Assembly (NCBI GenBank): GCA_947259365.1
Contig: CAMYMC010000008.1
Location: forward strand, 124,001 to 188,000
Source: an uncultured Acidimicrobiaceae bacterium
Lineage (GTDB): Bacteria; Actinomycetota; Acidimicrobiia; Spongiisociales; UBA5794
DNA length: 64,000 nucleotides
Direction of reading: 5' to 3'
Under the pieces are notes generated by a model that was not told where the DNA came from, made no database searches, and saw nothing but the letters and a program-made list of their open reading frames with translations. Shown here in pieces: positions 1 to 13,769 of the stretch. The translations under genes were made by a program, and so were the position numbers. Each line of letters starts with the position of its first letter. Within the stretch, counting starts at the first letter, position 1.

Positions 1-156
1 ATCGTCGACGGCGAGAACCCGGTCGACCCGGACCGTCCCGGATCGGTCCTCGGCGATCTCGAGGCGCTCCAGGGGGTGCGCCGTTTTCCCGTGCGGATCA
101 AGTGCGCCGACCTGCCCTGGACGACCCTCGAGGACGCACTCTCCCAGGTCGGCTGA
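1..156 (+). CDS. sufU: SufU-like Fe-S assembly scaffold, C-terminal fragment (gene begins before window)
   Basis: Frame 1 reads [51 protein letters not shown], matching the SufU C-terminal pattern GV(x)(K/R)(F/Y)P.R(I/V)KCA.L.W. Confidence 0.8.
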   Translation: MVDGENPVDPDRPGSVLGDLEALQGVRRFPVRIKCADLPWTTLEDALSQVG

Positions 157-208
157 GGCCCCGGCGGGGGCGGACGGAGCCCCGACACACGGTGATACCG
201 TTGCGTTG

Positions 209-781
209 ATGACAGCGAACGCGCTCCTCGTCGTCGACGTCCAGAACGACTTCGCGGACCCGGAGGGCTCGCTGTACGTCCGCGACGGCGAGTCCGTCGT
301 CCCGTTCATCAACGAGCTGATCGACGCGGCGACGGCTGCGGGTGACTTCGTCGTGTACAGCCAGGACTGGCATCCGGAGTCGACACCGCATTTCGCCAAG
401 GACGGTGGGATCTGGCCGGTCCACTGCGTCGCCGGCACCTGGGGTGCGGAGCTCCATCCCGGCCTCGTCGTCTCCGGCCCCACGGTGAGAAAGGGCGAGG
501 GCGGCGAGGACGGCTACTCCGCGTTCACCGTCCGCGACCCGGAGACGGAGCGCGAGACCCCGACCGAGCTCACCGCCATGCTCCGCGAGCGCGACGTCGA
601 ACGGGTCCGGGTCGTGGGTCTGGCGACGGACTACTGCGTCGCAGCGACCGCCGTCGACGCCGCCGGCGCGGGGTTCACGACGACCGTGCTCGCCGACGGG
701 ATCCGCGGTGTCGACCTCCGCCCTGGGGATTCGGCCCGCGCCGTCGCCCGCATGATCGAGGCCGGCGCCACCGTGGAGTGA
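209..781 (+). CDS. pncA: Nicotinamidase (isochorismatase family)
   Basis: LLVVDVQNDFADPEGSL...SQDWHPESTPHF...WPVHCVAGTWGAELHP...VVGLATDYCVAATA; start ATG 209 (in-frame TTG at 206). Confidence 0.93.
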   Translation: MTANALLVVDVQNDFADPEGSLYVRDGESVVPFINELIDAATAAGDFVVYSQDWHPESTPHFAKDGGIWPVHCVAGTWGAELHPGLVVSGPTVRKGEGGEDGYSAFTVRDPETERETPTELTAMLRERDVERVRVVGLATDYCVAATAVDAAGAGFTTTVLADGIRGVDLRPGDSARAVARMIEAGATVE

Positions 782-790
782 TGCGGGACC

Positions 791-819
791 TTGACAGGCC
801 TCCGAATCACCAGCACACT
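791..819 (+). promoter_or_regulatory. Putative sigma70-type promoter for the metH leader (TTGACA-N17-CACACT)
   Basis: Perfect TTGACA at 791-796, 17-nt spacer, weak -10 CACACT at 814-819; directly upstream of the riboswitch. Confidence 0.55.
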
Positions 820-830
820 TCCCGAGAACG

Positions 831-920
831 CGCTCATCTAGAGCGGCGGAGGGACAGGCCCTGCGAAGCCGCGGCAACCGGCGAGCGATCGTACCGGTGC
901 CAATGCCTGATCGATGAGTC
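831..920 (+). ncRNA. SAM-I (S-box) riboswitch aptamer in metH leader
   Basis: CTCATCtAGAGcgGCgGAGGGAcaGGCCCtgcGAAGCcgcGGCAACC...CGGTGCcAATGCCtgatcGATGAG; P1 stem CTCATC(833-838)/GATGAG(913-918) perfectly complementary; S-box core motifs in order. Confidence 0.93.
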
Positions 921-1043
921 GCCTGCGACGGTCCTCCGTTCGCGGCGCTCGCAGAGCGCGTAGGGAACGACGAGAGGCCCGCAGGATGGACACGAGTTCA
1001 CCCGACATCGGCGTCGGCGGCTGTACCCGCCGGAGGCCCCCAG

Positions 1044-4528
<3,485 letters not shown>

Positions 4529-4529
<1 letters not shown>

Positions 4530-5338
4530 TGCTCATCGAGGGACCCCCCTGGAACGTCGTGGCCGAGGTGAACCCGCCGTCGCTTCCCGACATGAGCCAC
4601 CTGCTCCTCGACGGCGCATGGCGGAACGTCCTCATCACCGACAACGTGTTCGGCCGGATCCGGGTGTCGCCGTATGCGTTCGCGGCGAGGATCACCCACG
4701 ACGTGCCGTCGGTGCACCCGACCGTCGTCGTCTCCACCCGGGACCGGAACATCCTCGCCATCGAGTCCGAGGTGCGCGGCGCCCTCGGCAACGGCGTCGA
4801 CTCGTTCCTCGTCGTCGTCGGCGACACGATGCCCCAGGTCGAGCACATGGCGCACCACTACGAGATCGTCGAGCACCTCCGCGACCTCCAGGACCACATG
4901 CCGGCGTTCGAGGTCGGGATGCCGACGAGGTTCCGCAAATGGCAATACCGGCGCCGGATCGATTGCGGCGCCGAGTTCTTCGTCGCCGGCCCGGTACTCG
5001 ACCCCGCGACCGTCGCCGCCAACGTCGAGCGGCTCGCCCGTCAGGACGAAGACCCGCCGCTCTACGTGATGGTCATCCCCCCGTTCAGCCCCTCGTGGGT
5101 CTCGCAGATGGAACAGGTCGGGTCCGTCGCCGTCACCGATGCCCTCCGGTCGGCGCTCGACGAATGCCCCGAGGACGGGCGTCGCGAGTTCGGCTGGACC
5201 CAGGCCCTCACCGCCGCAGAGAAGGCGCGGGACGCCGGCTGCGCCGGGGTCATCCTCATGGGGCTGCAGTTCGGGACGATCGTCGACGAGGCGGCCATGG
5301 TGTGGCGCCGGGCGAGCCAGCCGGCGGCGGGGCGCTGA
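4529..5338 (+). CDS. Methylenetetrahydrofolate reductase-like protein (divergent)
   Basis: MLIEGPPWNVVAEVNPPSLPDMSHLLLDGAWRNVLITDN...; TGATG overlap with metH stop; retains E in 'AEVNPP' (cf. FEFFPPK). Confidence 0.75.
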
Positions 5339-5344
5339 GCCGGC

Positions 5345-6883
5345 TCACCCCCCGGCGATGCCGGCCCTGAGATCGTCACGCACCCGGCGCACCTCCTCGG
5401 TGATCGACACGTGGTAGATGTGAGGACCGATGATGCGCCGCACCCCGGGGTCGAGACGGGTGAGATCTGCCACCCTCCGAGCCCGAATCAGGTCGAGCGA
5501 GACGGACGCCTCGGCGCGGCCCCCGCCTGCCCACACGACGTCGCGCAGCCGCTCCACCTCCGAGACCTCGCCCGGGGAGAGCGTGCGCGACAGACCGGCG
5601 CGATGCGGATGGTGGAGCCGGAGCTCGATTCCTTCGAGCTGCTCGCCCGCCATCGCCACGGCGTCCGCCGTCGCATTGCCCCTCGCGTCGTAGATGCGCC
5701 AGAGCTCCTTCGACCCCGGAATGGGCTGCTTGCCTGGCGTGTCGGACAGCTTCATCGTCGGGACCACCAGCCCGGCGTCGTCCTCGACGGCGACGAGCTT
5801 GTACACACCGTCGAGGGCGCCGCGGCCGTGGGAGGTGATGAGCCTCGTCCCGACGCCGTAGACGAGACGGGCGGCAAGCCGGCTCGCGTCGACGCCGTAG
5901 CGATCCGCCTCCTCCTCGATCTGGGAGAGGATCTGCCAGATATTGAGCTCGTCGAGGCTGTTGGAGAGGACGATCTGAGTGTCGGTGAACCCCGCAGCGT
6001 CGAGGCGGCGGGCGGCCTGGATGGCGAGGTAGGCGAGGTCGCCCGAGTCGAGGCGGATGCCCAGCGGCTCGTGGCCGGCGCGGGCGAGCTCCTCGAACAC
6101 CGTGATGGCGTTGGGGACGCCGCTCTCGAGGGTGTCGACCGTGTCGACCAGCAGCACGCACTCGTCGGGGTAGACGCGAGCGAAGGCTCGGAACGCCTCG
6201 AGCTCGGTGCCGCCGCGGGCGATGAACGCCTGGACCATCGAGTGGGCGTGGGTCCCCTTCGGGTCGACCCCGAGGACGTGGGAAATGCCGGTGTTCGAGG
6301 TGAAACGGGCTCCGCCGATGAGCGCGGCTCGCGCCCCGGCGTTCACCCCGGTTGCGGCCCCGCGCCGCATGCCGAACTCGAGGACGACGCTTCCGCGTGC
6401 CGCCTCGGCGACTCGGGATGCCTTCGTTGCGATCAGCGTCTGGTAGTTGAGGTGGTTGAGCAGCGACGTCTCGAGGATCTGGGTCATGGCGAGCGGGCCG
6501 GTGGCGGTGACCAGCGGCACGAGCGGGTGCACGACCCGCCCCTCGGCGACGCTGTGCAACTCGACGGCACCGAAATGCCCTTCGGCCTCGAGCCACTCGA
6601 GGAAGTCGGTTCGGAAGCGGGGCGCCCCACGCGAGGTCGTCTGCGACCGCAGCGCGGCCAGCTCGGCGCCACCGAACCGGGCCGTCTCCATCCAGCCGAG
6701 GAGCCACTCGAGACCGGCGTAGACGCAATAGCCGGCCTGGTGCCGCCCGTAGTCGGGGTAGCTGCGAAACGAGTAGTCGAAGTGGGCGCGTCGATCGTGG
6801 ATGCCCTCGGCGAAGTACAGCTGCGCCATGGCCAGCTGGTACTGGTCGGTGAAGAGGATGCCCTCGGCAAGGTCGGCGCGCAT
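5345..6883 (-). CDS. pncB: Nicotinate phosphoribosyltransferase
   Basis: ILFTDQYQLAMAQLYFAEGIHDRRAHFDYSFRSYP...GIRLDSGDLAYLA...YGVGTRLITS. Confidence 0.93.
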   Translation of the reverse strand: MRADLAEGILFTDQYQLAMAQLYFAEGIHDRRAHFDYSFRSYPDYGRHQAGYCVYAGLEWLLGWMETARFGGAELAALRSQTTSRGAPRFRTDFLEWLEAEGHFGAVELHSVAEGRVVHPLVPLVTATGPLAMTQILETSLLNHLNYQTLIATKASRVAEAARGSVVLEFGMRRGAATGVNAGARAALIGGARFTSNTGISHVLGVDPKGTHAHSMVQAFIARGGTELEAFRAFARVYPDECVLLVDTVDTLESGVPNAITVFEELARAGHEPLGIRLDSGDLAYLAIQAARRLDAAGFTDTQIVLSNSLDELNIWQILSQIEEEADRYGVDASRLAARLVYGVGTRLITSHGRGALDGVYKLVAVEDDAGLVVPTMKLSDTPGKQPIPGSKELWRIYDARGNATADAVAMAGEQLEGIELRLHHPHRAGLSRTLSPGEVSEVERLRDVVWAGGGRAEASVSLDLIRARRVADLTRLDPGVRRIIGPHIYHVSITEEVRRVRDDLRAGIAGG

Positions 6884-6930
6884 CGCTCGGAAGCCTAGGT
6901 GGCGCCGCGACCGCCTAGCATCACGGCGCT

Positions 6931-7392
6931 GTGGATCACGTCCTCGAGCCCCACCTCCGCGAGCTCATCACGAAGACCTTCGACGAGTGGATCCCGTTCA
7001 ATCGCATCCTCGGTCTCCACCTCACCGAGGTCTCCGCAGCTCGTGCCGTCGCGACGCTCGCGATGGAACCGGACCTCGTCGGCAACCCGGTCAAGGGAAT
7101 CCTCCACGGCGGGGTCATCTCGGCGACGCTCGACGCCGTGGGCGGGATCGCCGCTTTCGCCGCCGTCCTCGCCAAGGCCGACCTCGACGACGAGGGGCGA
7201 GTGAGCGCGCTGAACCGCCTCGGCACCATCGACATCCGCGTCGACTACCTCAGACCGGCCGGCGGACGGTCGTTCGTGGCGACGGCGTATCCGATGCGCG
7301 CCGGCAACACCGTCGCGGTGAGCCGGATGGAGCTCGCCGACGACGCCGGCGAGATCGTGGCCGTCGGCACCGGCACGTACATCGTCGGCTGA
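6931..7392 (+). CDS. PaaI-type hotdog-fold thioesterase
   Basis: PFNRILGLHLTEVSAARAVATLAMEPDLVGNPVKGILHGGVISATLDAVGG. Confidence 0.85.
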   Translation: MDHVLEPHLRELITKTFDEWIPFNRILGLHLTEVSAARAVATLAMEPDLVGNPVKGILHGGVISATLDAVGGIAAFAAVLAKADLDDEGRVSALNRLGTIDIRVDYLRPAGGRSFVATAYPMRAGNTVAVSRMELADDAGEIVAVGTGTYIVG

Positions 7393-7419
7393 GGCCACCG
7401 GACACGGACACGGTCCCTC

Positions 7420-8607
7420 TTACCGGGCGGCGGGCCGGGCTCCGCCGCCGTCGGCTGGGGCGACGTCGCGTACCCAGGCGAGGAGAGCGACCAGGGCGAG
7501 AACGTTGGCCCCGGCGGCGACGATGGTGTTCCCGGCGAGCCCGTACTCGGTGAAGAGCAACGGCCCCAGCGCTGCCCCCAGTGTCCGGCCGAGCGCCATG
7601 GCGACGATCATCCAGGCGAGGAACCTGGCCCTCGCCTGCGGCCGGACCTCGGAGGCCAGCGGGATCGACGACACGATCGCCAGCTCGAAGCCGAAGAACG
7701 CCACCATCATCGCGCCGATTCCGGGGACGAGGCGCGACTCGAAGACGGCCATGGCGGCGAAGCCGACGGCCGAGATGGCAACGCCGGCCGCTACCGCCGT
7801 CCTCTTCCCGATGCGGTCGGCGAAGCCGACCGTCGACCCCTCTCCCCCCAGCTCGGCGAGGGCCACGAGCGTGGCGAGCCCGCCGAGACCGAGCAGCGAG
7901 AGGCCGAACGCATCTTCCAGCCAGGCCCCCATGACCACGAACATCACCTCGGCGGCGCCGGAGAAGAGGGCGACGATCCCCAGGAATGCGACGGCGGCGC
8001 GGTCCCACCCCAGCGGTGCTCTCGATGGCCTGGCCGCGGCAGGGTCGGCGTCGAGGAGCACCGCGACGAGGGCGATCCCGACGCCTCCCAGCGCGGCGAG
8101 AGCCCAGAATGGGGCCTGCCACCCGGCGGAGTCGATGAGCCATCCCGCCACCGGTGCCCCGACGAGCAGCGATCCCGCCCACGTCAGCTCGAACATGCCC
8201 AGGTAGCGCGCTCTCGACCGATACGGGACCCGGTCGGCGATGTAGGCCTGAGCGGCGACATCGAAGAGGGGCTTGGCGATACCCATGAGCACGAAACCGG
8301 CGAAGGCGCCGACGTAGACGTTCGTCGCCGCCGTCACCGCGGCCCCGAGCGTGAACAGCGTGAGCCCGAGGGCGATCAGCCTGCGCCGCACCTCGCCCCG
8401 CCCGGCGGCGGCGACGAGCAGCGGGGTGCCGAGACCCGCCGCCCAGCGGGCGGAGACGAGCAGCCCCGCCTGTTCGAGGGACACGCCGAGCCCGCGCCCG
8501 ATCGCGGGCAGAAAGGGGTACACGAAACGCTGGGCGGTGTTGATGACGAGGCGAAGCCCGGCCAGGAAGCCCAGCGAGCCCCGGAACCGCCTCGTCCGGT
8601 AGGGCAC
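7420..8607 (-). CDS. MFS transporter
   Basis: 395 aa, about 12 hydrophobic segments, MFS-like FGFELAIVSSIPLASEVRPQARARFLAWMIVAMALGR. Confidence 0.85.
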   Translation of the reverse strand: MPYRTRRFRGSLGFLAGLRLVINTAQRFVYPFLPAIGRGLGVSLEQAGLLVSARWAAGLGTPLLVAAAGRGEVRRRLIALGLTLFTLGAAVTAATNVYVGAFAGFVLMGIAKPLFDVAAQAYIADRVPYRSRARYLGMFELTWAGSLLVGAPVAGWLIDSAGWQAPFWALAALGGVGIALVAVLLDADPAAARPSRAPLGWDRAAVAFLGIVALFSGAAEVMFVVMGAWLEDAFGLSLLGLGGLATLVALAELGGEGSTVGFADRIGKRTAVAAGVAISAVGFAAMAVFESRLVPGIGAMMVAFFGFELAIVSSIPLASEVRPQARARFLAWMIVAMALGRTLGAALGPLLFTEYGLAGNTIVAAGANVLALVALLAWVRDVAPADGGGARPAAR

Positions 8608-8638
8608 CTCGCTGCCTAGCTCGTGGTCGCGAGGGCGC

Positions 8639-10027
8639 TCAATCGATGATGCCGCCCTCGGTCATCCGCTTGATGTCGAGAAGCTCATCGACCTGATCGG
8701 CGGTGAGCCAGCCCTTCTCGACGACGATGTCGCGGACGTTGCGACCGGTGGCGAACGCCTCCTTGGCGGCGATGGCGCCCTTGTCGTATCCGATGTGGGG
8801 GTTGAGCGCGGTGACGACGATGATGTTCCGCTCGGCGAGCTCGCGCGCCCTGTCGACGTCCGCCTCGATGCCATCGATGCACTTCTCCCTCAGCGCATCG
8901 GCGGCGCTGGCGAGGAGCCCGATCGACTGGAGCAGGTTGTGGGCGATGAGCGGCATCATCACGTTGAGCTCGAAGTTGCCGTTGGCCCCTCCCCACGTGA
9001 TCGCGACGTCGTTGCCGACGACCTGGGCGGCTACCTGCATCGCCATCTCGGGCATCACCGGATTCACCTTTCCCGGCATGATCGACGACCCGGGCTGTAA
9101 CGAGGGGAGGCGGATCTCGGCGATCCCGGTCCGGGGGCCTGAGGAAAGCCAGCGGAGGTCGTTGGCGATCTTGAAGAGAGAGGCGGCGATCGTCTTCAGC
9201 GCCCCCGAGGCGTTGACGGTCGCGTCTTTGGACGCCTGGGCCTCGAAGTGATCCTCGGCCTCCCGAAACGGGTACCCGGTGATCGCGGCCATGTCGGCGA
9301 TGACGGCGGCGGCGAACCCCTCGGGCGCGTTGAGGCCGGTACCGACGGCGGTCCCGCCGAGCGCGAGCTCCTCCAGCTCGGGGAGCACCTTGTCGAGCCG
9401 ATCGACCGCTTTGCGCATCTGCGTCGCATAGCCGTCGAACTCCTGGCCGAGGGTCACCGGAGTCGCATCCATGAGGTGGGTGCGCCCGGACTTGACGACG
9501 TCGGCGAACTCCCCGGCCTTGGCCGCGAGCGAGGCGGCGAGGCGCTCCAGCGCGGGGCGGAGGTCTTCGCGGATGGCGGCGACCGCGGCGATGTGGATGG
9601 CCGCCGGGATGACATCGTTCGAGGACTGGCCGAAGTTGACCTCGTCGTTGGGGTGGACGAGCTTCGAGCCGATGTCGCCGCCGAGCACCTCGCCGGCTCG
9701 GTTGGCGATCACCTCGTTGGCGTTCGTGTTCGTCGAGGTCCCCGACCCCGTCTGGAAGATGTCGAGGACGAAGTGGGCGTCGAGGCTGCCCTCGCGGACC
9801 TCGTCGGCGGCGCGAGCGATCGCCCCCGCCTTGGCGGCATCGACGTATCCGGCGGGCCCGGAGACGCGAGCGGCCGACCCCTTCAGCAGGCCCAGCGCCC
9901 AGATGAACCGGCGGCTGAACCCGATGCCGGAGATCGGGAAGTTCTCGACGGCGCGCTGGGTCGAAGCCCCGTAATAGGCATCGGAGGGGACCTTCACCTC
10001 ACCCATGGAATCGCGTTCGATGCGCAT
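8639..10027 (-). CDS. fumC: Class II fumarate hydratase
   Basis: [17 protein letters not shown]...[19 protein letters not shown]...[16 protein letters not shown] signature; RBS AGGAGC before ATG 10027. Confidence 0.96.
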   Translation of the reverse strand: MRIERDSMGEVKVPSDAYYGASTQRAVENFPISGIGFSRRFIWALGLLKGSAARVSGPAGYVDAAKAGAIARAADEVREGSLDAHFVLDIFQTGSGTSTNTNANEVIANRAGEVLGGDIGSKLVHPNDEVNFGQSSNDVIPAAIHIAAVAAIREDLRPALERLAASLAAKAGEFADVVKSGRTHLMDATPVTLGQEFDGYATQMRKAVDRLDKVLPELEELALGGTAVGTGLNAPEGFAAAVIADMAAITGYPFREAEDHFEAQASKDATVNASGALKTIAASLFKIANDLRWLSSGPRTGIAEIRLPSLQPGSSIMPGKVNPVMPEMAMQVAAQVVGNDVAITWGGANGNFELNVMMPLIAHNLLQSIGLLASAADALREKCIDGIEADVDRARELAERNIIVVTALNPHIGYDKGAIAAKEAFATGRNVRDIVVEKGWLTADQVDELLDIKRMTEGGIID

Positions 10028-10110
10028 GATGCTCCTGGTGTGACGATCTACCGCGGAGCCTAGTGAAGGGGCCCCGGCCGCCATCCGCCGCTCGCCGGGC
10101 GCACACCGCC

Positions 10111-10866
10111 TCAGGCGAGCGCGGCAGACACCGCTGGCGGGACGAGGGTGGTCACGTCGCCCTCGAGGCGGAGGAAGACCTCGGCGACATGGTCGTGATC
10201 CGTCGGCCCCCGGTTGACGACGACGTAGGGAACGCCGCGCTGCACAGCCGCCAGCGGGATCTCGGCAGCGGGGTGCACCGACAGCGTCGAGCCGAGCGCC
10301 AGCGCCATGTCGCAGGTCTCGGCTGCGGTGAAGGCCCGCACGAGGTCCGCACGCCGCAGGGACTGACCAAAGCTGATCGTCGCCGGCTTGAGGTGACCGC
10401 CGCATTCGCAGTCGGGAGCGACGCCGCTTGCCGCGAAGGCGGCGAAATGAGGCTCCGGGTCCGACCGCGTCCCGCAGGACTGGCACTCGATCTCGGTGTT
10501 CGTGCCGTGCACCTCGACGAGACGGGTGGTTCCCGCGGCGCGATGGAGACCGTCGACGTTCTGGGTCACGACGAGCTCGACCTTGCTGGCCTCCTCGAGC
10601 CGGACCAGGGCGCGATGCACCTCGTTGGGTGCTGCGGCGCCGAAGGCCTCGCGGTCTTCGAGCTTCTGTTGCCAGTACTCGGACCGCGCTCGCGGCGACG
10701 ACATGAAGTCCTGGTACATCACGGGGCGTCTCGTCTTCCACACCCCTTGCGGCCCCCGATAGTCGGGGATTCCGGACGATGTCGAGATGCCGGCGCCGGT
10801 GAACACGAGGATGCGGTCATGGGACCGGAGGAGATCGGCGAGCGACGAGACACCCGGGTCCATCAA
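10111..10866 (-). CDS. cobB: NAD-dependent protein deacylase (sirtuin)
   Basis: [25 protein letters not shown]...[12 protein letters not shown]...VEVHG; Zn cysteines C-x2-C / C-x-C. Confidence 0.93.
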   Translation of the reverse strand: MMDPGVSSLADLLRSHDRILVFTGAGISTSSGIPDYRGPQGVWKTRRPVMYQDFMSSPRARSEYWQQKLEDREAFGAAAPNEVHRALVRLEEASKVELVVTQNVDGLHRAAGTTRLVEVHGTNTEIECQSCGTRSDPEPHFAAFAASGVAPDCECGGHLKPATISFGQSLRRADLVRAFTAAETCDMALALGSTLSVHPAAEIPLAAVQRGVPYVVVNRGPTDHDHVAEVFLRLEGDVTTLVPPAVSAALA

Positions 10867-11288
10867 CCGGAGACCTGGATGACGACGCCGACGACGCCGA
10901 CGAAGGTGAGGACGACCACGACCCGCCGGGCGACCAGCCAGCCCGCCGACGCACCGGCGAGGGTCACCGCGGTGCGTAGCGGCGTCTCGCCGTAGGCGAG
11001 GGCGCGCAGGGCGCGATCGCGATCGGTGCGTCCCGCCCGGACGCCCTCACCGGACTCGGACGAGCTGTCCGGGACGATGACCTCGGCCCGACGCTGCAGC
11101 GGCCGCGCCAGCGCGACGAGGGCGGCGATGACGGCTGCGCCTGCGAGGAGCAGCGCCAGGGCACTCGTGAGGAACAGCGCCGCCATCCCCAGGACCCACG
11201 CCGCCCACAACCTGCCGACCTCGGTGAGGTAGGTCCGTGCGTCCTGGGGGCCATCGAAGGTGAACTCGAGACCGTCGCCCATCGCCAT
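10863..11288 (-). CDS. Hypothetical membrane protein
   Basis: Two hydrophobic segments near the N-terminus plus one at the C-terminus; 4-nt overlap with the sirtuin gene. Confidence 0.6.
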   Translation of the reverse strand: MAMGDGLEFTFDGPQDARTYLTEVGRLWAAWVLGMAALFLTSALALLLAGAAVIAALVALARPLQRRAEVIVPDSSSESGEGVRAGRTDRDRALRALAYGETPLRTAVTLAGASAGWLVARRVVVVLTFVGVVGVVIQVSG

Positions 11289-11320
11289 GAGGCCACCCTA
11301 CGCCACGCCGCCCCGGGCTC

Positions 11321-12097
11321 CTATGGCAGGTCGGCGTAGGGATCGGCGCCGTCGTCGTTCGGCCCGAGACCGAGCTCGGCCCGCAGCTCCTCATACCCCT
11401 TGGCCTCGAGCTCCTCCGCGACCTCGGGGCCGCCGGAGCGGACGATCCTCCCGTCGATCATCACGTGCACCCGGTCGGGCGCCATGTAGCGGAGGATCCG
11501 GCTGTAGTGGGTGATGATGAGAACCCCGAGCTCTTCGCTGCGCAGCGCCTCGACGAGCCCGGCGATCTCGCGCACGGCGTCGATGTCGAGCCCGGAGTCG
11601 ACTTCGTCGAGCACCGCCGCCTTCGGTCGGGCGACGGCGAGCTGGAACATCTCGGATCGCTTCTTCTCGCCGCCGGAGAGACCGCTGTTGATCGCCCGGT
11701 CACGGAACGGCGCCATCCCCAGCCTCGTCGCGGCACGCTCGACCCGGTCACCGAACTCGTGGGGGTCGCGACCGGCGGCCTCCCCCATCTCGGCGAGGAG
11801 CTCGTCGAGGGAGACCCCCGGGATCTCGACCGGGTATTGGAACGCCTCGAAGAGCCCGGCCCGGGCCCGCTCGTCCACGTCGAGCCCCATCACCTCGCGT
11901 CCGCCGACGGCGGCGGAGCCCTCGGCGGCGTACTCGTCCTTGCCCATGAGGACGTGACACAGGGTGGATTTCCCGCTCCCGTTGGGCCCCATGAGGGCAT
12001 GGATCTCGCCGAACGGGACCTCGAGGTCGACACCCTTGAGGATCTCCAGATCGCCGAGCTTGGCGCGTACCCCTTCGACCTTCAGCGCCGGCGTCAC
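11321..12097 (-). CDS. sufC: Fe-S cluster assembly ATPase SufC
   Basis: LGDLEILKGVDLEVPFGEIHALMGPNGSGKSTLCHVLMGKDEY...LSGGEKKRSEMFQLAVARPKAAVLDEVDSGLDIDA; GTGA overlap with Rieske ORF. Confidence 0.95.
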   Translation of the reverse strand: MTPALKVEGVRAKLGDLEILKGVDLEVPFGEIHALMGPNGSGKSTLCHVLMGKDEYAAEGSAAVGGREVMGLDVDERARAGLFEAFQYPVEIPGVSLDELLAEMGEAAGRDPHEFGDRVERAATRLGMAPFRDRAINSGLSGGEKKRSEMFQLAVARPKAAVLDEVDSGLDIDAVREIAGLVEALRSEELGVLIITHYSRILRYMAPDRVHVMIDGRIVRSGGPEVAEELEAKGYEELRAELGLGPNDDGADPYADLP

Positions 12098-12420
12098 GGT
12101 GCCTCCCCCTCCTCGATCGTGAGGAAGACGTCGCCGTCGGTGATGGAGACGCCGTAGACCGGAACCGGCTTGGTGGCGGGCAACGTGGACGGCGCGCCGG
12201 TACGGAGATCGAATGCCGACCCGTGGCGGGGGCACTCCACCTCGTCGTCGAAGACCTCGCCCTCGGCGAGCGAGGCCTCGGCATGGCTGCACTCGTCCCC
12301 GATGGCGTACACGTCCTCACCGAGGCGGAACAGCGCGACCCGGTGCCCGGCCACCGCGACACGCACACCCCGCTCGGCAGGGAGGTCGGCGAGGGCGGCG
12401 ACACGTATCCGGGTCATCAC
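12094..12420 (-). CDS. Rieske [2Fe-2S] ferredoxin-type protein in suf operon
   Basis: CSHAEASL...ECPRHGSAFDLRTG (CxH...CxxH). Confidence 0.9.
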   Translation of the reverse strand: MMTRIRVAALADLPAERGVRVAVAGHRVALFRLGEDVYAIGDECSHAEASLAEGEVFDDEVECPRHGSAFDLRTGAPSTLPATKPVPVYGVSITDGDVFLTIEEGEAP

Positions 12421-13697
12421 ACCCTCCCTGCCGCTTGCGCCCTGACGTACTTGTCGTTGATCCAGCCCCGGACGGGGACGGCCACCCCGCCGACGGGGAA
12501 CCTGGCGAGGACCTCCTCGAAGAAGCCGCGGACCTGGAGCCGGTCGGCCCGTGCGCCATCGAGGCCTCGGCTCATGAGGTAGTAGTGCTGCTCGGCGTCG
12601 AGAGGACCCACGGTCGAGCCGTGCCCGCAGCGCACATCGTTGGCGAGGATCTCCAGGTTCGGCACGGATTGGGCGGCGGCGCCCTCGGAGAGGATGAGGT
12701 TGCGGTTCGTCTGGAACGCGTCGGTGCGCTGCGCGCTCTCCTCGATCCGGATGAGCCCGGTGAACACCGACAGCGCCTCGTCCTCCACCGCCCCTTTGAG
12801 GAACATGTCGCTGTGGGTGTTGAGCCCGACGTGGTGCATGAAGTAGCGGTAGTCGAGGGTCTGGTCCTCCTCGCCGAAGTATGCGCCGAGGACCTCCGCG
12901 GAGCTTCCCCGTCCGAGGAGATCGACGGTGAGGTGGAGCCTGGAGAGCGACCCGCCCAGCCCCGCCTCGGCGATCCGGACCGCCGAATCGCGCCCGACGG
13001 CGACACGAGCCTGGGCGAGCGCGGTGGTCGCGTACCCCCAGTTCTGGACGACCGTCAGCGACAGGTTCGCATCTGCTCCGGAGACGACCTCGATATGAGG
13101 CACGACGAGGGCGCGCACGTCGCCCTGCGAGACGTACTCGACGACGACCGACGCCTCGGCGCCGTCCTCGACGTCGACGAGGAGGTGCGGGAAGCTGATA
13201 CCCCCGTCGGCGACGGCGGCGATGGTGACGTGGACGGGGGCGGGAACGGCGGCACCCCGGGGCACGGTGACGACCACGGCGTCCGATGCGAACGCATGGT
13301 GGGCCGCCGTGAAGATGTCGTGTTCGACGGGGATCGCCGATCCGTACACCGCCTCGACCCGCTCCGGAGCCTCGCCGACCGCCTCGAGGAGAGGTCGCAC
13401 CGCCACGTCGCCACCCTCGGCGGCAACGACGGCGCCGTCGGAGACCGTCGCCTTGCCCGACACCTCGGGTAGCGCCGCGGCGAGCCGGGACAGCTCCGGC
13501 GGCGGCGTTCCGTTGCGCTCGGGCAACGAGAAGTCGGCCAGGTCGAGGTCGAGCTCGACGTAGCGCCAGATCTCCTCCGCCTCTGACGGCATCGGCAGGC
13601 CGGCAAAGACGTCGAATGCCGCTCTCCGGCGCTCCTGGAGCCAGGCGGGGGCACCGGCTGGGACGCGGTCGATCGTGGTGAGGTCGAGCGGTAGCAG
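12417..13697 (-). CDS. sufD: Fe-S cluster assembly protein SufD (proposed CTG start)
   Basis: APAWLQERRRAAFDVFAGLPMPSEAEEIWRYVELDLD...LEILANDVRCGHGSTVGPLDAEQHYYLMSRGL; conserved N-terminus lies upstream of first ATG (13592); GAGGAG SD 7 nt before CTG 13697. Confidence 0.85.
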   Translation of the reverse strand: MLPLDLTTIDRVPAGAPAWLQERRRAAFDVFAGLPMPSEAEEIWRYVELDLDLADFSLPERNGTPPPELSRLAAALPEVSGKATVSDGAVVAAEGGDVAVRPLLEAVGEAPERVEAVYGSAIPVEHDIFTAAHHAFASDAVVVTVPRGAAVPAPVHVTIAAVADGGISFPHLLVDVEDGAEASVVVEYVSQGDVRALVVPHIEVVSGADANLSLTVVQNWGYATTALAQARVAVGRDSAVRIAEAGLGGSLSRLHLTVDLLGRGSSAEVLGAYFGEEDQTLDYRYFMHHVGLNTHSDMFLKGAVEDEALSVFTGLIRIEESAQRTDAFQTNRNLILSEGAAAQSVPNLEILANDVRCGHGSTVGPLDAEQHYYLMSRGLDGARADRLQVRGFFEEVLARFPVGGVAVPVRGWINDKYVRAQAAGRV

Positions 13698-13769
13698 GGC
13701 GGGGCTCCTCAGAAGGTCGGCGGGAGGATACTCAGCAGCGGCGACGGCCCAAAGCCGGCCGCGGCCGGG

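Noticed and set aside
778-963. 61-aa ORF between pncA and metH
   Set aside because: Coincides with the SAM-I riboswitch, which explains the sequence.
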